NCBI GenBank assembly: GCA_032158295.1
Contig: CM063260.1
Span: forward strand, 7,978,767 to 8,042,766
Source: Pycnopodia helianthoides
Taxonomy: Eukaryota > Echinodermata > Asteroidea > Forcipulatida > Asteriidae
Reading direction: 5' to 3'
DNA length: 64,000 nucleotides
In this document: piece by piece, positions 27,687-41,740 of the stretch
How the letters are laid out: the number at the start of each line of letters is the position of its first letter
How positions within the stretch are numbered: the first letter of the stretch is position 1
Position numbers and translations under genes: made by a program
The notes under the pieces: model-generated
Seen by the model: the letters and a program-made list of their open reading frames with translations, nothing else
Told to the model about the DNA's origin: nothing
Databases searched by the model: none

Positions 27687-30600
27687 ATGAGATTTATATA
27701 AATTATTAAAGTAAAATCAATCAAGTTTGATTTGCTTTGCGAACTGTGTGGTTGGTTACATCCCACTTAATACAAAGAATGTATGTCTGGCGTCATCTTA
27801 TGCGCTATGATTGCAGTATTGAAAGATGTCCTGAATCGTAAATGCTGATTCACTGATGATGAAAGGACTGTGCGTGTTATGAAGGACCTTATAATAACCT
27901 CAAAATAACCATGCAAAGAGGAAAACTAATTGGCGAATGAATTGATGATCCAGTTGGAACGTTTTGCTTTATAACCAAGAGTAATGAGTTGGTTTGGGGG
28001 GATTTAGTCCCACGGTGTGTGTCCCCGCCCCCCCCCCCAAGGTAAACATGGGCTAAGAGAAGTTAGGTCAAAAGAGGGCGCTGTCAGACGCAAATTTGAC
28101 ACACCTTATTATTCCCCGCATATGGGGGGGCAGAATCACACCGGGGGAACGAAATCCCTTTCACAGCTGTGACACCAGCTTTGTTAAACAGTTACAAAAT
28201 ACAGACTTTTGTTTATAGACTTTTGTGCGATAAGCTCAAAGGTGTTTTCCTAAAATATTTGCATGTTGAACTCTGTAGATTGGTGGCTCTCGATAGCTTG
28301 AAATAAATATAGGCCTATGGAATGTGACTTAAATTATCTCATTATGTGTTTTCCCAACGTGGCAAGCTGACATCGGAGGCCGGGAGGCTTAAAAGCTGAT
28401 GATAAATTCGACCTTTTGAGCGAGTTTTCTGTGAATACACTAATTCCGCCACTCATCAACCTTCTTTTGAGAAAAACTGTCAGTGATGAACACGGATTAT
28501 TGACTTATATAGTTGCCATGACAATTCGGTGCTGCAGAATTCTAGTAGCCGAACCTGATCACGTGTCCTCTCCCGGAGTAGCTCTTTTGGTATCATGTCG
28601 GTATGTATGCCCACCAATTATGTAACGACCCGGCTACAATTTTGTTTCCGTGGTACTGAGCATGTTTGGGTTTTTCTATTGACCTTCTGTGGACGCCGGT
28701 TTATGAATTCTGAAGAGGAAATTGAAATGTAGCGCAGTAAAAGTATAACTTTATTTTAACGTAATACAACAATTTTTGAAGTTGACGTTTATTAGCTAGG
28801 TTTGCAACTGTTTTACAACATTCATAATTCCTTGTGTGGAGTACAATGTTCTGGTATAAGTATTTTAATTAAATTAAGTTGGCAGAATAATTACTTAAAT
28901 TTTGTGTGTTTGGTTACTACACGTATTTCAAAAGATTACACAAAGGCTGCCTCGTGAACTTGGGAACCGCGTGAACTTGGGAGTTTTTATGCGACTGCGA
29001 TTGAAACCAGGGAGGAAAGTGATACGAAGCATTCAAATTCATTACTAATTTTGTGGCAACTGCAGTGCTGCACTGCTGCATGCTGGGTGTAGCGCCCTCA
29101 ACACTCCTTTCTCAGGTGGACCCATTGATCTACACTGTATACATGTAATGTAGATCAATGGGTGGACCCAAGAAAGTCCACTCGATGGTTTTTGTACTCA
29201 CACCGCACTAGACTTGGTTCCAAGTCTGCGATCGTGGCTTTTAGTCTACCCGATAGCCATAACATTATTTAAAATTGAAATAGCGCCCTCTTGTGGATTA
29301 ACCTCCGTCATTATCCTGAGATTACGAGTTAGGGCGTTTGATAGCTAATCTGTGAAGCGTTTTGCGTGGCTGATGCAGAGAAACAACCGTGATCTCAGAC
29401 TTGAAATCAAGTCTAACACCGCAACGACTTTGCCGATGACCTTAATAGAATATCTGGTACCCCGTATTGTTTCTAATGTATTCTCCAGTAAAAGAGTACC
29501 AGACTATGTTTAGTCAATATCGGACAACTTTGCTTATAAGCCAGGTACTTCGTGCAAACGTCACAACGTTGCGAATTGCAGTACGCTTACCTAGATAAGA
29601 ATATAACTAAGACTAGAGTGCTTGGGAGGAATTGGGTATCCATGAATGGGAATCCTGAAAGCGTATTCCGTCCTGCGTGAAGTATTTGGCTTATTAGTCG
29701 TACTCAAATTGGAATACGACATTGCAAAGGGGAAATTGTGTATCGTTCGTTTTACACGCAATGCCATGACCCGCAGTGTATGCCGATCGCTCATTAAGTT
29801 CAATTTCATTGCCTTCCTCGAAATGAAAATGATGTAATCAGCGTTTTATTTCCTAAGTGTTCTCTTTCTGATGTTGTATGATAGGGCAAAGCAGATGGAC
29901 AAATTCCTCGAGAACGTGTAGGAAAAATACCTTCGACTTTCGTGTTCGTCTATTCTCACCAGAATCATAGATAGAGAAAGGACAGAGTAGAGTGGTCTAT
30001 TCTTCTTCTTGTGCTATCATCTTCATCAGATCATCTGTCACCTTTTTAATCGGTAATTTTAATTTATGGAGCCCGTAATTTTTTGTAGGAATCGAGTTGT
30101 TGTTTTATTTATGTATTTGTTTTATTTAATGGTGTGGGTTTATTCGTTCCCTCAAAATATTGTTTCATGTCCTTGAATTTGATTGAAATATTAATTATTT
30201 ATAATTATTGCGAACAAATATTATTTTAGTGGAGGGTTAAAATAATCGCAACTATTGCCCCACCCCCTGTTGCCTTCATTATGAGAACACAAAATGCACA
30301 AGTAATTGATTTGATATTCAAAAGCCAAGCCCCGCCCCCCCCAATTATATTGATCTTCTTGACTACTGCTAACCCCCCCCCCCCCCTCAAGAAAAAAGGG
30401 AAAGGAAACGTTTAGTTATGCAAATGGTTTAATTAACCATGTAAAAGATCATTAAGTAACACACAAAAATACATCACCAACCAGAGGGCATCCCACCTAC
30501 CTACTTGCGGGTTGGGCCATTGCAACCATTCATTACTGTAATGTAATTGTAACTACCATCAAACTTCTACAAAGTGTTAATTTTTTGAGTTAATCCCTTC

Positions 30601-32288
30601 ACTCCTTCATTGTAACTTGAAGCATAGAGGAAGGACAGCTTAAAGCCTCTAAGTCTTAATGACAATTGTTTAATGGACTGTGTCTGTTTCAAAACATGAC
30701 AAATCAATTTGTTCATCAGACATGCACAGGCCTCAAACATGTCTGCGTCCAGGCGGCTTCAGAAAGTGTGTGCGTCAATATTCATAGCAATATATGCTAA
30801 CGCTACATCATGTATTGTTCTTTTTGTATTCTTCAGTGGTTGCAACTTTAGTATAAAATTCAATTGAAACTTTTTCTGTTCTTCTGCACGTTCCCAAAAG
30901 GAAATTTAACTCAGCAGCATTGCATTGTCCAGTTCAATGCTAATGTTTTGGAACGATCCCCCCGACATCAACACTTCCCTAAATACTAACATTTTGAAGA
31001 AGAGACTCAAAACTCATTGAAATTTATATTTTAAGGCATTTTCTATCTATTTTATATGTTTTGGGAGGTTTTGTTTGTCAAAGCAATGTAACCTTGGAGC
31101 ATATTCTTCTATGGATACAGGCGCTTGTTTTAATTGATTTTAAGTAATAAGCAGAATGGACGAGAAAGTGTAGATTCCTAGATAGAATGTACGAGCGGAT
31201 GGCCAGGACATTGTAGTTACAAATCTCACTTTAGAGTCTATTCTCTAACTTAAACTAATTCCCCAAAGCCATTGATTAGGTAATAGTATAAATGAAATTG
31301 ATTCTCGATAATAAGTTTAGATTTGTCTTATTAAAGTGAATTTTATAACTGGAAACTGTTCCTGTAAATTGAAAGATAACATGATTTCCAGATGTGTTTT
31401 TATGTAGATCATGTTTCTGGTTGAACAATTCACTTTAGTTTGTAATGAATCAACAGTTGAGTGTAGATTTGTAACGAATCTACAGTTGAGTGTACGTAAA
31501 AATAATCCACACTTTTATCAATAAAGTGACGTCACAGAAATAGTTTAATTGATAGATAATGCCTATCCCAGGGAGAAATAACTAGATGTCTAAGAAATAC
31601 TGTCACAGCAGTCACAGTTGTTTAGAATTTGAAGTTCTCCAAAATAATTGTTTTATTTCCATTGCTACACTATGACAAAACAGAACTGTCTATTGGTGTT
31701 TTCATGCAAACTTTACCACCTATAATTTGATCAATTTTTCACAGGTTGAAGTGTTTAAGATATTAAATAGGCCTAAATACTACAGAAAATGAAATGATGT
31801 GTATCCCTCATCCGGTCAACTTAAATCTCTTAAAGCATTTTGAATGTCTGTGAATCAACAGAGAGGTTTTGTTGCTGAGAAAGAAAAAGTAATTGCAATA
31901 CCCTGACCCAAGGCCTAGAGACCCTCCTGAATCTTTGAATATCCTCCATGCAGTGGTAAATCAACACCAAAATGTTTGGACTTACAGATGAGATTGGTAT
32001 GCCTGGCAACTTCCTGAATTACATTCAGTACATGAATGGATTTGGGATGTTTCTTCATGACAAATGACAATTAGCTGTGCTTTCAAGTGCCAATTAGCTT
32101 TGGTATATTGTGAGTGTGAAGCGGATATTAGTTAGTTTTTTTAAGTTTGTATTTTGTGGTTTTACTTTTTCATATTATCACAAAAAGCGATTTGTGTTCA
32201 AGTGATCAACTTCAAATGTTTAACAAAAACAGAATGACTGTAAATTTGTATACATGTATTAATTAAAACTTGTTAATATTGCCTTTAG
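27687..32288. other. Intergenic, upstream of UBE2J2
   Basis: No coding gene is supported. It should contain the UBE2J2 promoter and 5' non-coding exon, which I could not place. Several C10-C14 runs occur (near 28030, 30335 and 30371). A hairpin at about 29125-29161 pairs CCCATTGATCTAC with GTAGATCAATGGG across an AT-rich loop. Confidence 0.4.
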
Positions 32289-32319
32289 ATCGTTGTGACT
32301 CACACACCCAACATATACA

Positions 32320-35300
32320 ATGAGTAAACGTGTCAGCACAACGGCTACAGCCAGATTGAAACAAGATTACATGAGAATAAAGAAAGATCCAGTGCCTTAT
32401 GTTACAGCTTCACCTCTGTCATCAAATATACTAGAATGGTAAGAGAAATCATGCCACAGCACTCTCATTCAATAAACGTTTGGCTTGCACATATGCAGGC
32501 TACTAGGCAAACAATTTATTTGCGACTGATTTGCCGCTAATGTCTTCATTCATGTTGCAGAATAAGTTTTCTAGAAACACTTATGTGGCTTTATATTGCA
32601 GATAAGTGACAATGTGCTCAAGCCCAATTCAAAGCACTTCATGCACAAGTCTGTGCTTACAGCCCCAATAATTATGCATCCTTTAGGCAGTCGTAATCAC
32701 AGAATTCCGTGTCAAGCAGTGCCATTTAAACCTGCTAAGGTCATTGTAACTTTCAGTGCCATTGTCTTGTCTCCTATCAAGTTTGGATATGACAAGTGTG
32801 ACAGACGCTGGCACAGTTACTGCTGGCGCATGCCGACATGGTCTGTGAAGACAACAAAGTCCGAAAAATAACTCCCAGAACATTTTATGAGAACATTTTG
32901 TGGTCTTTATGTGGTTAAATCATGGTTTCATTATGACATCAATATCCTCAACAACAAAAACATTCTGGAGACTCCAAAAATCACGCGAGTGAGCAAGGAA
33001 AAGTTATGGAATTCCCGGCGGTAAGTGATTAATTTGTATCTGCCTACTGTACATCTGTACATTCATTCATTGATTAGTATGTGCATGTAATATTATTAGT
33101 TATCACACTAATACGGAAAAATAAAATGCTTCTGCATCCCATATCCAACGAGGTTGTGGGCCGAGTTGAATATGGGACACAGACGGGCTATATTTTTTGT
33201 ATTTCTCAAGCATGGGTGTGATAACAAATTATCTTCTAACAAACGTGATGCATTGCTTACAATAGCGCATTATAGAATAGGGTTTGATATGTCCTGTTGA
33301 ACATATGTTTTGTATCATACTCTTGTTGCTATGGATTGACCAATCAGAATCAAAAGGATTCAAGTTTGCCTGAAGATAGTGCTGAATACCAGTCATTGAA
33401 GCATTGTATTTTTCTGAATGACAGTTTGTGCTTAATGAAGACAAGATCCTCATACTGTGATTGATACACGTTAATGTCCAATAATTAATGATGATATTTC
33501 AGGCATTACGTGGTAAAAGGACCAGAAGGAACACCTTATGAAGGAGGGCTTTATCATGGCAAGCTAGTCTTCCCAAGAGAATTCCCATTTAAACCTCCAA
33601 GTATCTACATGATAACACCCAATGGAAGATTCAAGTGCAACACAAGGTTAGTAAATAATATAATTATACCAAACTAACTCTCCTATAGGTGCATACTCCG
33701 GAGATGCCTGAAAATAAAATCTCCCATATTCTATGCACGCACTGGTGAAGAAACCCATGCCACTGTTTCCTGTCATTGTATTTGTATGTGTGATCAATCA
33801 GCGCCACAGTTTGCCTCTGCAGAAATTACCTTATCTCTTCCAACAGTTGCTCAAATTCCATTGCAATTGAGCACAGATTGTGGCATCTCCAGTTTACCAC
33901 TCTCATCGAAGCACTTGCATGCAAAATATGAACAAGACCTCTGTATTTGTAGCTGAGAGCTTTCCATAGAAGAGGAACTCTTTACAGTCACTGTAATGGC
34001 CCATAGGGAGGAAAATAACCTCAGGATATGTTTGTTTGTAAGGTTGCTGGCCCACTGCTAATATTACTGCAAGCTGGAAAGCTGTCCAGTAGGTATTTCA
34101 AGCCCTGTTTGTCCACATGTTCTACAATGGTATTTCTCTTCCTGTATATAGTGCTTTTAAAGTTTTAAAACTCAGATACAGTGTTAGAAATTGCCATTTG
34201 AGACAGAAGTAATTGCCATGACTTTTGTCATGTTTAACCTACATGTATTGTCGCAATTTTAGCAGCAGACAAGACATTTCAGTGATAAAGTTGTTCACAT
34301 ATTTATTTATTGGAGGATAAAAGGGGGGTGTTTCAAGTAACTCAAATTCATGTATGACGTACATTTTTTTTCCTCTGAAAAACAGTAGGATTACTATTAT
34401 ATAGCCTGAAAAACATACCAAAGGCTATACCATATTAATAAGCCCTTGTTGTACTCATTGAGTTTCGCTTACTTTTTTGAAGGGTCAAATGTCATGCAGG
34501 CAAACCATTCTTCAGCAAGATATACAGTTTGAATGATTTATAGAGTTATACAGCATATATATAAGTCTCTGCAGGGCAACTTCAATCCAAACCAGACCAG
34601 TGTTTCGCTCTTAGTGCCACAACCAGGACTGAATCTACACTCTAAAGTCTAATCTGCTTACCAACAACACTCTATGTAACTTTATTGAATTTGTTATCCA
34701 TAATACAGGTTATGTTTGTCAATAAGTGACTTTCATCCAGATACATGGAACCCAGCATGGTCAGTGTCTACTATTCTTACTGGGCTCCTAAGCTTCATGG
34801 TAGAAAAGAACCCCACATTGGGCAGTATAGAAACATCAGATTACACAGTAAGTCATGAGGGCAGTATAGAAATCATCATAATACACAGGAGGATAAAAGA
34901 ACCTCACATTGGGCATATTTCCTTGAAATTGTAAAAATTTTGAGAGAATACCCTTTTAGAGTTCTCTTTCATCTTGAACATTTTAGGAATTATTTCATAA
35001 CAAATAGAACTACTTTCACAATAGTACAATCATTTTTTATTATGAAATAATTAACTATTTATTTATGTATTTTGTGTATTCCAGAAGAGACAGCTGAGTG
35101 CTCAGAGTGGCCCATTTAACCTGAACAATCAAACATTCTGTGAGTTGTTTCCAGATATTGCTGAGGTATGCATAATACATTCTCTTAGCAAAATTATGAT
35201 AGGAGTTTAACATGTAAAAGTATCCACATAAAATAGCCATTTGTCATAAGCAGCTCAGTGGTTGTAGTGTATTCACGCTGATATACAATTTTTACAAAGG

Positions 35301-36529
35301 TTTTACTAGCCTAACATTAAGGTGTTTGCATGAAGATACTGTTTAATTAGGTGTATCATCGTGGCAGTGCAACATCAAATTTCTTAAATGGCATTTACAC
35401 TACATGCAAGTTTGCAAGTGTCAACCAGTTGTAACTCGCGTAAAATATTCTGTATGTACACACAACACCTATAGCCGAAAAACAACACTATTTGCAGATT
35501 GAGCTTCTTTTGTGTGAGATGCAACATTATTACAAAATCGAGACATGACGTAGTTGCATTGAGATGACTGTATAAGTCAGTTCTAAAGAAACGTTAACGT
35601 CAATATTTCTAGGTCCTCGATTGTCATTTGTACTTTGCAATACTATTTGCTTGTTTCGTCTGTACAGTCTTCTTGGTTTGTGCAAAACCAATTTTCATAT
35701 CTTTCTTGCTTAAAGTATTGTCTTTAACTATCATGGAATACAAACCACCTGTTTTCCCCTTACCTGGCATTGTTTACAATACATCTAAATAATATCTAGA
35801 TCCTCTTAATGTCTAAAATTACAATAAGTGAAATTTCACTTCCTCTCACAAGGTGATTTGCACACTGTACCACTAAAAGCATGTAATTAAGCATTGCCAG
35901 TCCAGGTTACATTGCAATTAGGAGATAGATGTTAGGATGTAGCCTGACGTTACACATGGTAAAGTCTGCCATCTTTACTGGCACTGATGTATAGTTTTTT
36001 TTACGAACACCTATGTCTTATAGATAAAAAACCTTGTGTGATACACTTAATGCAGCCCAAGTTGCCTGTAAAGATGGTGTTTATTGGCACCTATCTATAA
36101 ACTGTTGAGCTTGATCTTTGTGGGTGACATTCATATATCTGATTTAAAAAAAAAATTACTGCATTACTTTTTGATTATTATTTTGTAACTAGCTTTGTTT
36201 CTCTACATAGCGCTTCAAGGATGTTTTGTGGCAATTCTGGGCTTTGTAAGTTTCTTTTTATGAATTTTTGTATTATCGATCAACAGGAAGTAAGAGCAAC
36301 CATTCGGCGGAGAGAAGAGGAGATCAGAGCAAGTACAGAATCCTCCTCAATATCAGGTCAGTCCTCAAGGCAAGCAAACACCCAAGATGGTCAACTACCG
36401 CTAGGTCATCAAGGACCACAAGGCATTGTAGGAAGCACATTAGCCAATGTACTTGTCATTGTTGGCTTTGCTGCATTTGCATATACTGTAAAATATGTAC
36501 TAAAGAGCATAGCTCATACTGAGGAATAA
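32320..36529 (+). CDS. UBE2J2: Ubiquitin-conjugating enzyme E2 J2 (Ubc6-type, tail-anchored)
   Basis: Five coding exons join in frame through GT-AG sites: 32320-32438, 33503-33646, 34709-34847, 35085-35165 and 36287-36529, giving 241 residues (vertebrate UBE2J2 is about 259). The first coding exon begins at an acceptor (32289), so an upstream non-coding exon exists but was not located. Residues 9-40 carry the family N-terminus (TARLKQDYMRIKKDPVPY). The UBC fold follows, with the HYVVKGPEGTPYEGG region, the PNGRFKCNTR strand and the catalytic Cys90 in RLCLSISDFHPDTWNPAW. Ubc6-type E2s carry this motif instead of the usual HPN. Residues about 212-231 form one membrane anchor followed by a short charged tail, placing the enzyme in the ER membrane with its catalytic domain in the cytosol. 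The family works in ER-associated degradation and can ubiquitinate hydroxylated residues. The linker between the UBC domain and the anchor is short and Gln/Ser-rich. Identification is firm. Confidence 0.96.
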
Positions 36530-36721
36530 GGTACACATGAGAATGCAAGCTTGTCTCCAAAGTTATTGGTTATTACAGACATCTAACTTGACAGAGATTA
36601 CCTGTAAAATGAGAGTAGCCTTTTTTGGTGTTCGTGCACTATATGCAGGAACACCTCCTGTTTTTGTTCTGTTTTTTAGGTGTTTGTGCAATACGAGCAC
36701 GAACACCTCTTGTGTTTGTTC

Positions 36722-38079
36722 TGTTTTGTTTTGTTTTTTCTTCTCCATCTTCTTCTTCCGTGGAACTCTTCTCGGTAAAATAACTCAAGCAAGATTGAAA
36801 ATGAATTGAACTTTGAAACTCATCAGACAAGTGAACCTCAATTTGAAGACAACACAATTTTCATGACGTCATGAGGACAACATCTGGTGTCGAATTACAA
36901 GGTTTTTAAAGTAGAAAAATTACCATTTGCTATTCGCTGTGTTTCATTTAGTTTGAAAGCTATGATGATCATAGTTGACATCTGATAGTTCAAGACGGGG
37001 GCAACATTTAACGCCAAAATTGTAAGACTTTTATTTCCGGTCATACCGGAAGGTCAAAGTCTGCCTTTGTGTTTTTTCATTTAAAATTCAATTTTGGTGC
37101 ATAACAAAAGATTGAAATTGAATTGAACATTGAAACTCATAAGACAATTGAACCTCAGTATCAAGACGACACAAACTTGATGATTTCATGATTTCGAATT
37201 ACCATAAATCAAAGTTTAATATTTGTAAAAAACCATAACTCATGAACCACATGTTGGAATTTTTACAATCTATACATCATCGGACAGGTTGTTAAAGGTT
37301 CAACAAACGCTACACAGAACGTGACCTCATTTAACCTTGACTTCCGGTTCAAATCGGAAGTTGAACATTTCAAAAAATAATTTCTCAAAAACTGCTTATC
37401 ATTTTAGTATAATTTCTGTATCAGATTGTAGAACACTAAGCCTGCTCAAACTGTTGCCTGCTCAAACCATGGAGGTAGGAAGCTCAAACTAAGCCTGCTC
37501 AAACCGATGACAACATTTTTACCTATACATCTGGTCGAAAAAGGAGGATAAAGCGCACGTTTAAGTTGACCCGCATTGTTGATGCACGAAAGTGAAAAAA
37601 ACATAAGTGCACTTACGCTGTACCTGCTGTACTGCTGCATGTACATTGGTTTAGTTTAAGTCTGCATTGTACTAAACAGCTACATGTAGGAATACATTTG
37701 CGTAGCTCCGTGTTTCATTGTATATTGCACACCCAAAGATAGTCCGTGTAATATTTGAAAAATTAATAACTCCTGAACCGCACATTGTTTTTTTTATACA
37801 TCTTTGTTAAGGTTTTCAAAAAGTTAACAAACACTCAAAAAAGTGTAGACCCATTCGACCATTACTTGTACTTGAAAAAAAAACTAACTGTTGAACCAAT
37901 TATTGGATTTTTACAATCTATAAATCATCGTAATTGTCTTCAAAAACTTAACAAACGTTACACAAAGTGTGACCACATTTTGATAAGGTAAAATTGGATT
38001 GATAAGGTAACCTGTCGTCACAATTTGAGGACATAACTCACGTACACCTTGTTTTTGTAATTAACAAAAACTGATTGTC
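36722..38079 (+). repeat. Tandem segmental duplication, copy A
   Basis: About 1.36 kb that is repeated directly next to itself at 38080-40090. Shared landmarks include CTTCTTCCGTGGAACTCTTC, ACCATTTGCTATTCGCTG, GCTATGATGATCATAGTTG and CTGATAGTTCAAGAC. It also contains copies of a roughly 135-bp internal unit built around GACTTCCGGTTCAAA and ACAATCTATACATCATCGG. Confidence 0.8.
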
Positions 38080-38840
38080 TGGTTTTTTTTTCTTCTCTAT
38101 TTTCTTCCGTTGAACTCTTCTCAGCAGCATAAATCAAGATTGAAACTGAATTAAACATTGAAACTCACCATACAATTGAACCTTTATGGAGATGACACAG
38201 TTTTCATGACGTCATCAGGTGTCGAATTATAAGGTTTTTAAAGTTGAAAAATTACCATTTGCTATTTGCTGTATTTCATTGAATTTGAAAGCTATGATGT
38301 TCATAGTTGGGTATCTGATAGTTCAAGACTGGGGCAACATTTAAAAGTTAACGCAAAATTCGTATGACCTTAACTTTTGGTCGTCCCTGAAGGTAAAAGT
38401 TTGCTTTTGTTTTTTTTTCTTTAAAAAAAAATAATTTTCCGGGCTTATCTACAGCATAATTCAAGATTGAAATTGAATTGAACATTGAAACTCATCATAC
38501 AATTGAACCTCAACATCAGGCCGACACAAACTTCATGATGTCATGATGACATCACCAGGTATTGAATCAGGTACTAAATCAAAGTTAAATATTTGAAAAA
38601 AATAGGAACTTGGAACCACATGTTGTTTTTTTTTCATCTACATCATAGGAATGGTCTTTTAAAGTTGAAACAAAAGCTACACACAAAGTGACCCCCATTT
38701 GACCTCGACTCCCGGTTCAAACCAGAAGTTGAAATTTTCAAAATTCATATCTCAAGAACTAGGCCCACCCATTCTTTTTAGCATACAATTTTGCATCATG
38801 TCATAGATCTGTGAGCCTGCTCAAACTTTTGCACAGAGAT

Positions 38841-39468
38841 CGTCACCGTTTTCACGAAGAGCCAATTTAGGCCATTCAACAAAACGTTCATGTTTGGAGA
38901 AAACCCTGTTTGAAGTTAAACTATTTTTGAACTCACCGTTTCGGACACTGTTTGTCATTGAAACGTTGAAAGTGGAGATCTTAAATCATGCAAATCTTTG
39001 CTATTTTCATTACAGTTGGTTTAATTAATGAGTAATTAACTGTTTAACACAATTGTCTGTTCGTGAAAACTGCAAAACGAGGTGTGTGCAGCGCGTCGTG
39101 TACAAACCAATGCGTAAACGACGAGTGTCTGTTCGTGAAAACGAAAATTTATATAGGCCTAGGTCATACAAATTGTCCCTTCGTGAAAACGTAAAACGGA
39201 GAGTAGTCGTTTTTGGCACCCTGCCAGCGCTATGTATTTCAATGTAACAAATGGCAATTCTAAAATTGGCTGTTCGTGAAAACGAAAAACTTATAGTTTG
39301 GTCAAATTGTCCTTGTGCTAATTTGTGTAATTAAAAAAGTATAACGTTTTATCACTTGAAACTTGGGGAAAATGTTGATGTCAATAGTAACATTTAAAAT
39401 TGTAAAAACATCGGTTTGCCAAAATGTACACTTTTTGTCAGAATTGCCTCTTCGTGAAAACGGTGACG
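38841..39468. mobile_element. 628-bp inserted DNA element with 23-bp TIRs
   Basis: The ends are inverted: CGTCACCGTTTTCACGAAGA at the left, TCTTCGTGAAAACGGTGACG at the right. Flanking AGAT on both sides may be a 4-bp target duplication. Copy A of the surrounding duplication lacks the element, which supports insertion. The interior repeats the word GTTCGTGAAAAC four times. No coding capacity. Confidence 0.75.
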
Positions 39469-39551
39469 AGATGACAACATTTTGACCTTTACATCTGGTC
39501 AAAATGTGTTGACCCACATTGATAACGGATGATAGTGTAATAACACTATGC

Positions 39552-39586
39552 GTACATTGTACATTGTAGTTTAGTGTACAATGTAC
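39552..39586. repeat. Perfect 12-bp stem hairpin
   Basis: GTACATTGTACA (39552-39563) pairs perfectly with TGTACAATGTAC (39575-39586), with an 11-nt loop, inside duplication copy B. Confidence 0.6.
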
Positions 39587-40090
39587 AATACACACAACAT
39601 CAGTGTTACATGATATCTTCTCCACCCAAAGATAATTCATCAAATATTTGAAAAACTCATTATTCCTCAATTTTGGATTTTTACAATCTAAACATCATTG
39701 GAATTTAGTACTTAGCAACATCACAATCGCTACATGAACTGTGACCCCATTTGACCTTGACTTCTGGTTCAAACTGAATGCTTGAATTCATAGTTCCTGA
39801 ATCACACATTAGAGCTTTACAATATATACATCATCGGTAAGGTCTTCAAAAACTTAAACTCTAAACCAAGTATGAACCCCTTTGACTTTGACTTCCGGTC
39901 CACACTGGAAGTTGAAGTTTAATATTTGAAAAAATCATATTTCTGAGCCACATGCTGGTTTTTAACAATCTATACATCAGCCGAGAGGTCTTTCAAAGTT
40001 TAACAAATGTAACAAAGATATGAACCTAATTTGACCTGATCTTCTGGTTCAAACCTCAAGTTGAAGTAACAAAATCTCAAAACTTGAATC

Positions 40091-41740
40091 ACGAGACATG
40101 AACCATGACATAATGCAGCATAAAACTCAATTAAATGATCACAAAAACTGAATATCTAGTTCCTGGTTTTGTCCTTTTTGCCTGTGAAAGGTTTTCGTAT
40201 CGATTGATCCAATTCACCTAATGTCATCATCACAATAAATTTTGGTTGTGCTATTTTAGAAGTCAATGGCCCCCTCTGTTACACAGAGAATTGTACATTT
40301 TAGGTGATGCAGCATTTACACATTGCCATGTTTTTTACCTGCAGTTTGACACCCAAAATTGTGAGCATAAGAGACAGTGCCATTTTAGTGAAAATAATTT
40401 TTGGCCGGGGCAAAATGCCATGGTACAAATATTGCTGATCATAAACGTGTCCAAATTAGTAGCTGTGGCTGTTGCTAAGGTCAGCCTTTGCATCAACACA
40501 TGTTAACATGGCGATCCAGATGCAGCCAAAGCTGCTATTTTGTATAAAAAAAACATGTAATGTCCAATGCATTGGTTCTCATCTTATCTTTAACTCTTAT
40601 AACATTTTGTAACAGACAATATTTTCTTATAGCTTTATGAAATTGCATTCAATCTGGGTGGATGGTTAGCATGATACATGTAGGTATGTGTATGTGTGTT
40701 GTCAGCGAGGTGTTTTTTCTTCTTATTTTTTCTGCAACTGTCGATCCTTCACAACGAGACATAATCCAAGATGATTTCAGACGAAGGTACATCTACAGTT
40801 GTGTCTTTGAGAACTATTCATTTAGTATCCAAGCACTCACTTATAATAAAGCTGTTTTAACTTTTATTTATTTTTGTGTTCGTTTAAACTTATTAGCAAA
40901 GGTTGGTTTGTATGAAAGCATGATTAAAAGGTTAAAAGATTAAATTGGGTTTTAGGTCAATAGTTGGTGACTGGCTTCTTTGTGTGTTTCAGAATTATGC
41001 TAATATGGAAGGGTTGATCTTTTTTGGTATGTGTGCATTTTTTGCTTTTGGGAAAAACTTTCTTCTTTTTTTATAAGCAGAGTATTTTTGGTGTTACCCT
41101 TACACCGTTTTTTGATGAGATGAGCACTGTATACTTAGTGCTTCCCAAGTCCTGCCGGGAAAAAATCCACATACATTCTACTTGCTAACAGTAAGTAAGG
41201 CAAATACATTTTTTGCAATGACACAATACACATACCCTGAGAATGCTCACACTTAATGTCAAATCATATATGTAATGCGGTGATTGAGCTACCGCTTTGT
41301 GGTACCCGGGAGCAAGGTTAGAGTATTGCAACCCTTTACTCACTTTGTCTTTGAAACTCTTTTTGAGATATTACTGTAGATCCCTTGCATTGATGTCACA
41401 AGCTCGAACAGCGCTCTTAATGTGGTCAATGAAAGCTTATCACTGGCTGAGAGTTGTGCATGGCACATGTACTCATGCACATTTCCATTGTTTAACCTCA
41501 GCGATGGCGGCCTATGCAAGGGGTCTAGTAGTAATAACTAAATGGGCTTGTGGCATGTACAAAGTAAATAATATAATATACATGTTATGGCGAATGCAAT
41601 CTTTTGCTTCTTATCAACATTTTATGTGAAGAAATGAGACACATCTTATAACTTAATTGGCTGTTATTTTTGAACTACAATGTGCTTGATTTTAAATTGT
41701 AAAACTCTATTGTTAACAACAGGCCTGATACTTTGTTCTC
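40091..41740. other. Intergenic, no gene seen
   Basis: Open frames of 86-110 codons at 40246-40506, 40662-40943 and 41297-41629 have no family signature or convincing splice partners. Confidence 0.4.

Larger units (their letters stand above)
38080..40090 (+). repeat. Tandem segmental duplication, copy B (interrupted)
   Basis: Homologue of copy A: CTTCCGTTGAACTCTTCTCA, ACCATTTGCTATTTGCTG and GCTATGATGTTCATAGTTG in the same order. It is interrupted by the inserted element at 38841-39468. After the insertion, GATGACAACATTTTGACC resumes alignment with copy A near 37506. The 135-bp units continue at 39650-40060. Confidence 0.8.

Noticed and set aside
32596..32871. 91-codon frame in UBE2J2 intron 1
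   Set aside because: It lies between two well-defined exons and would break the conserved UBC domain; no E2 homology.
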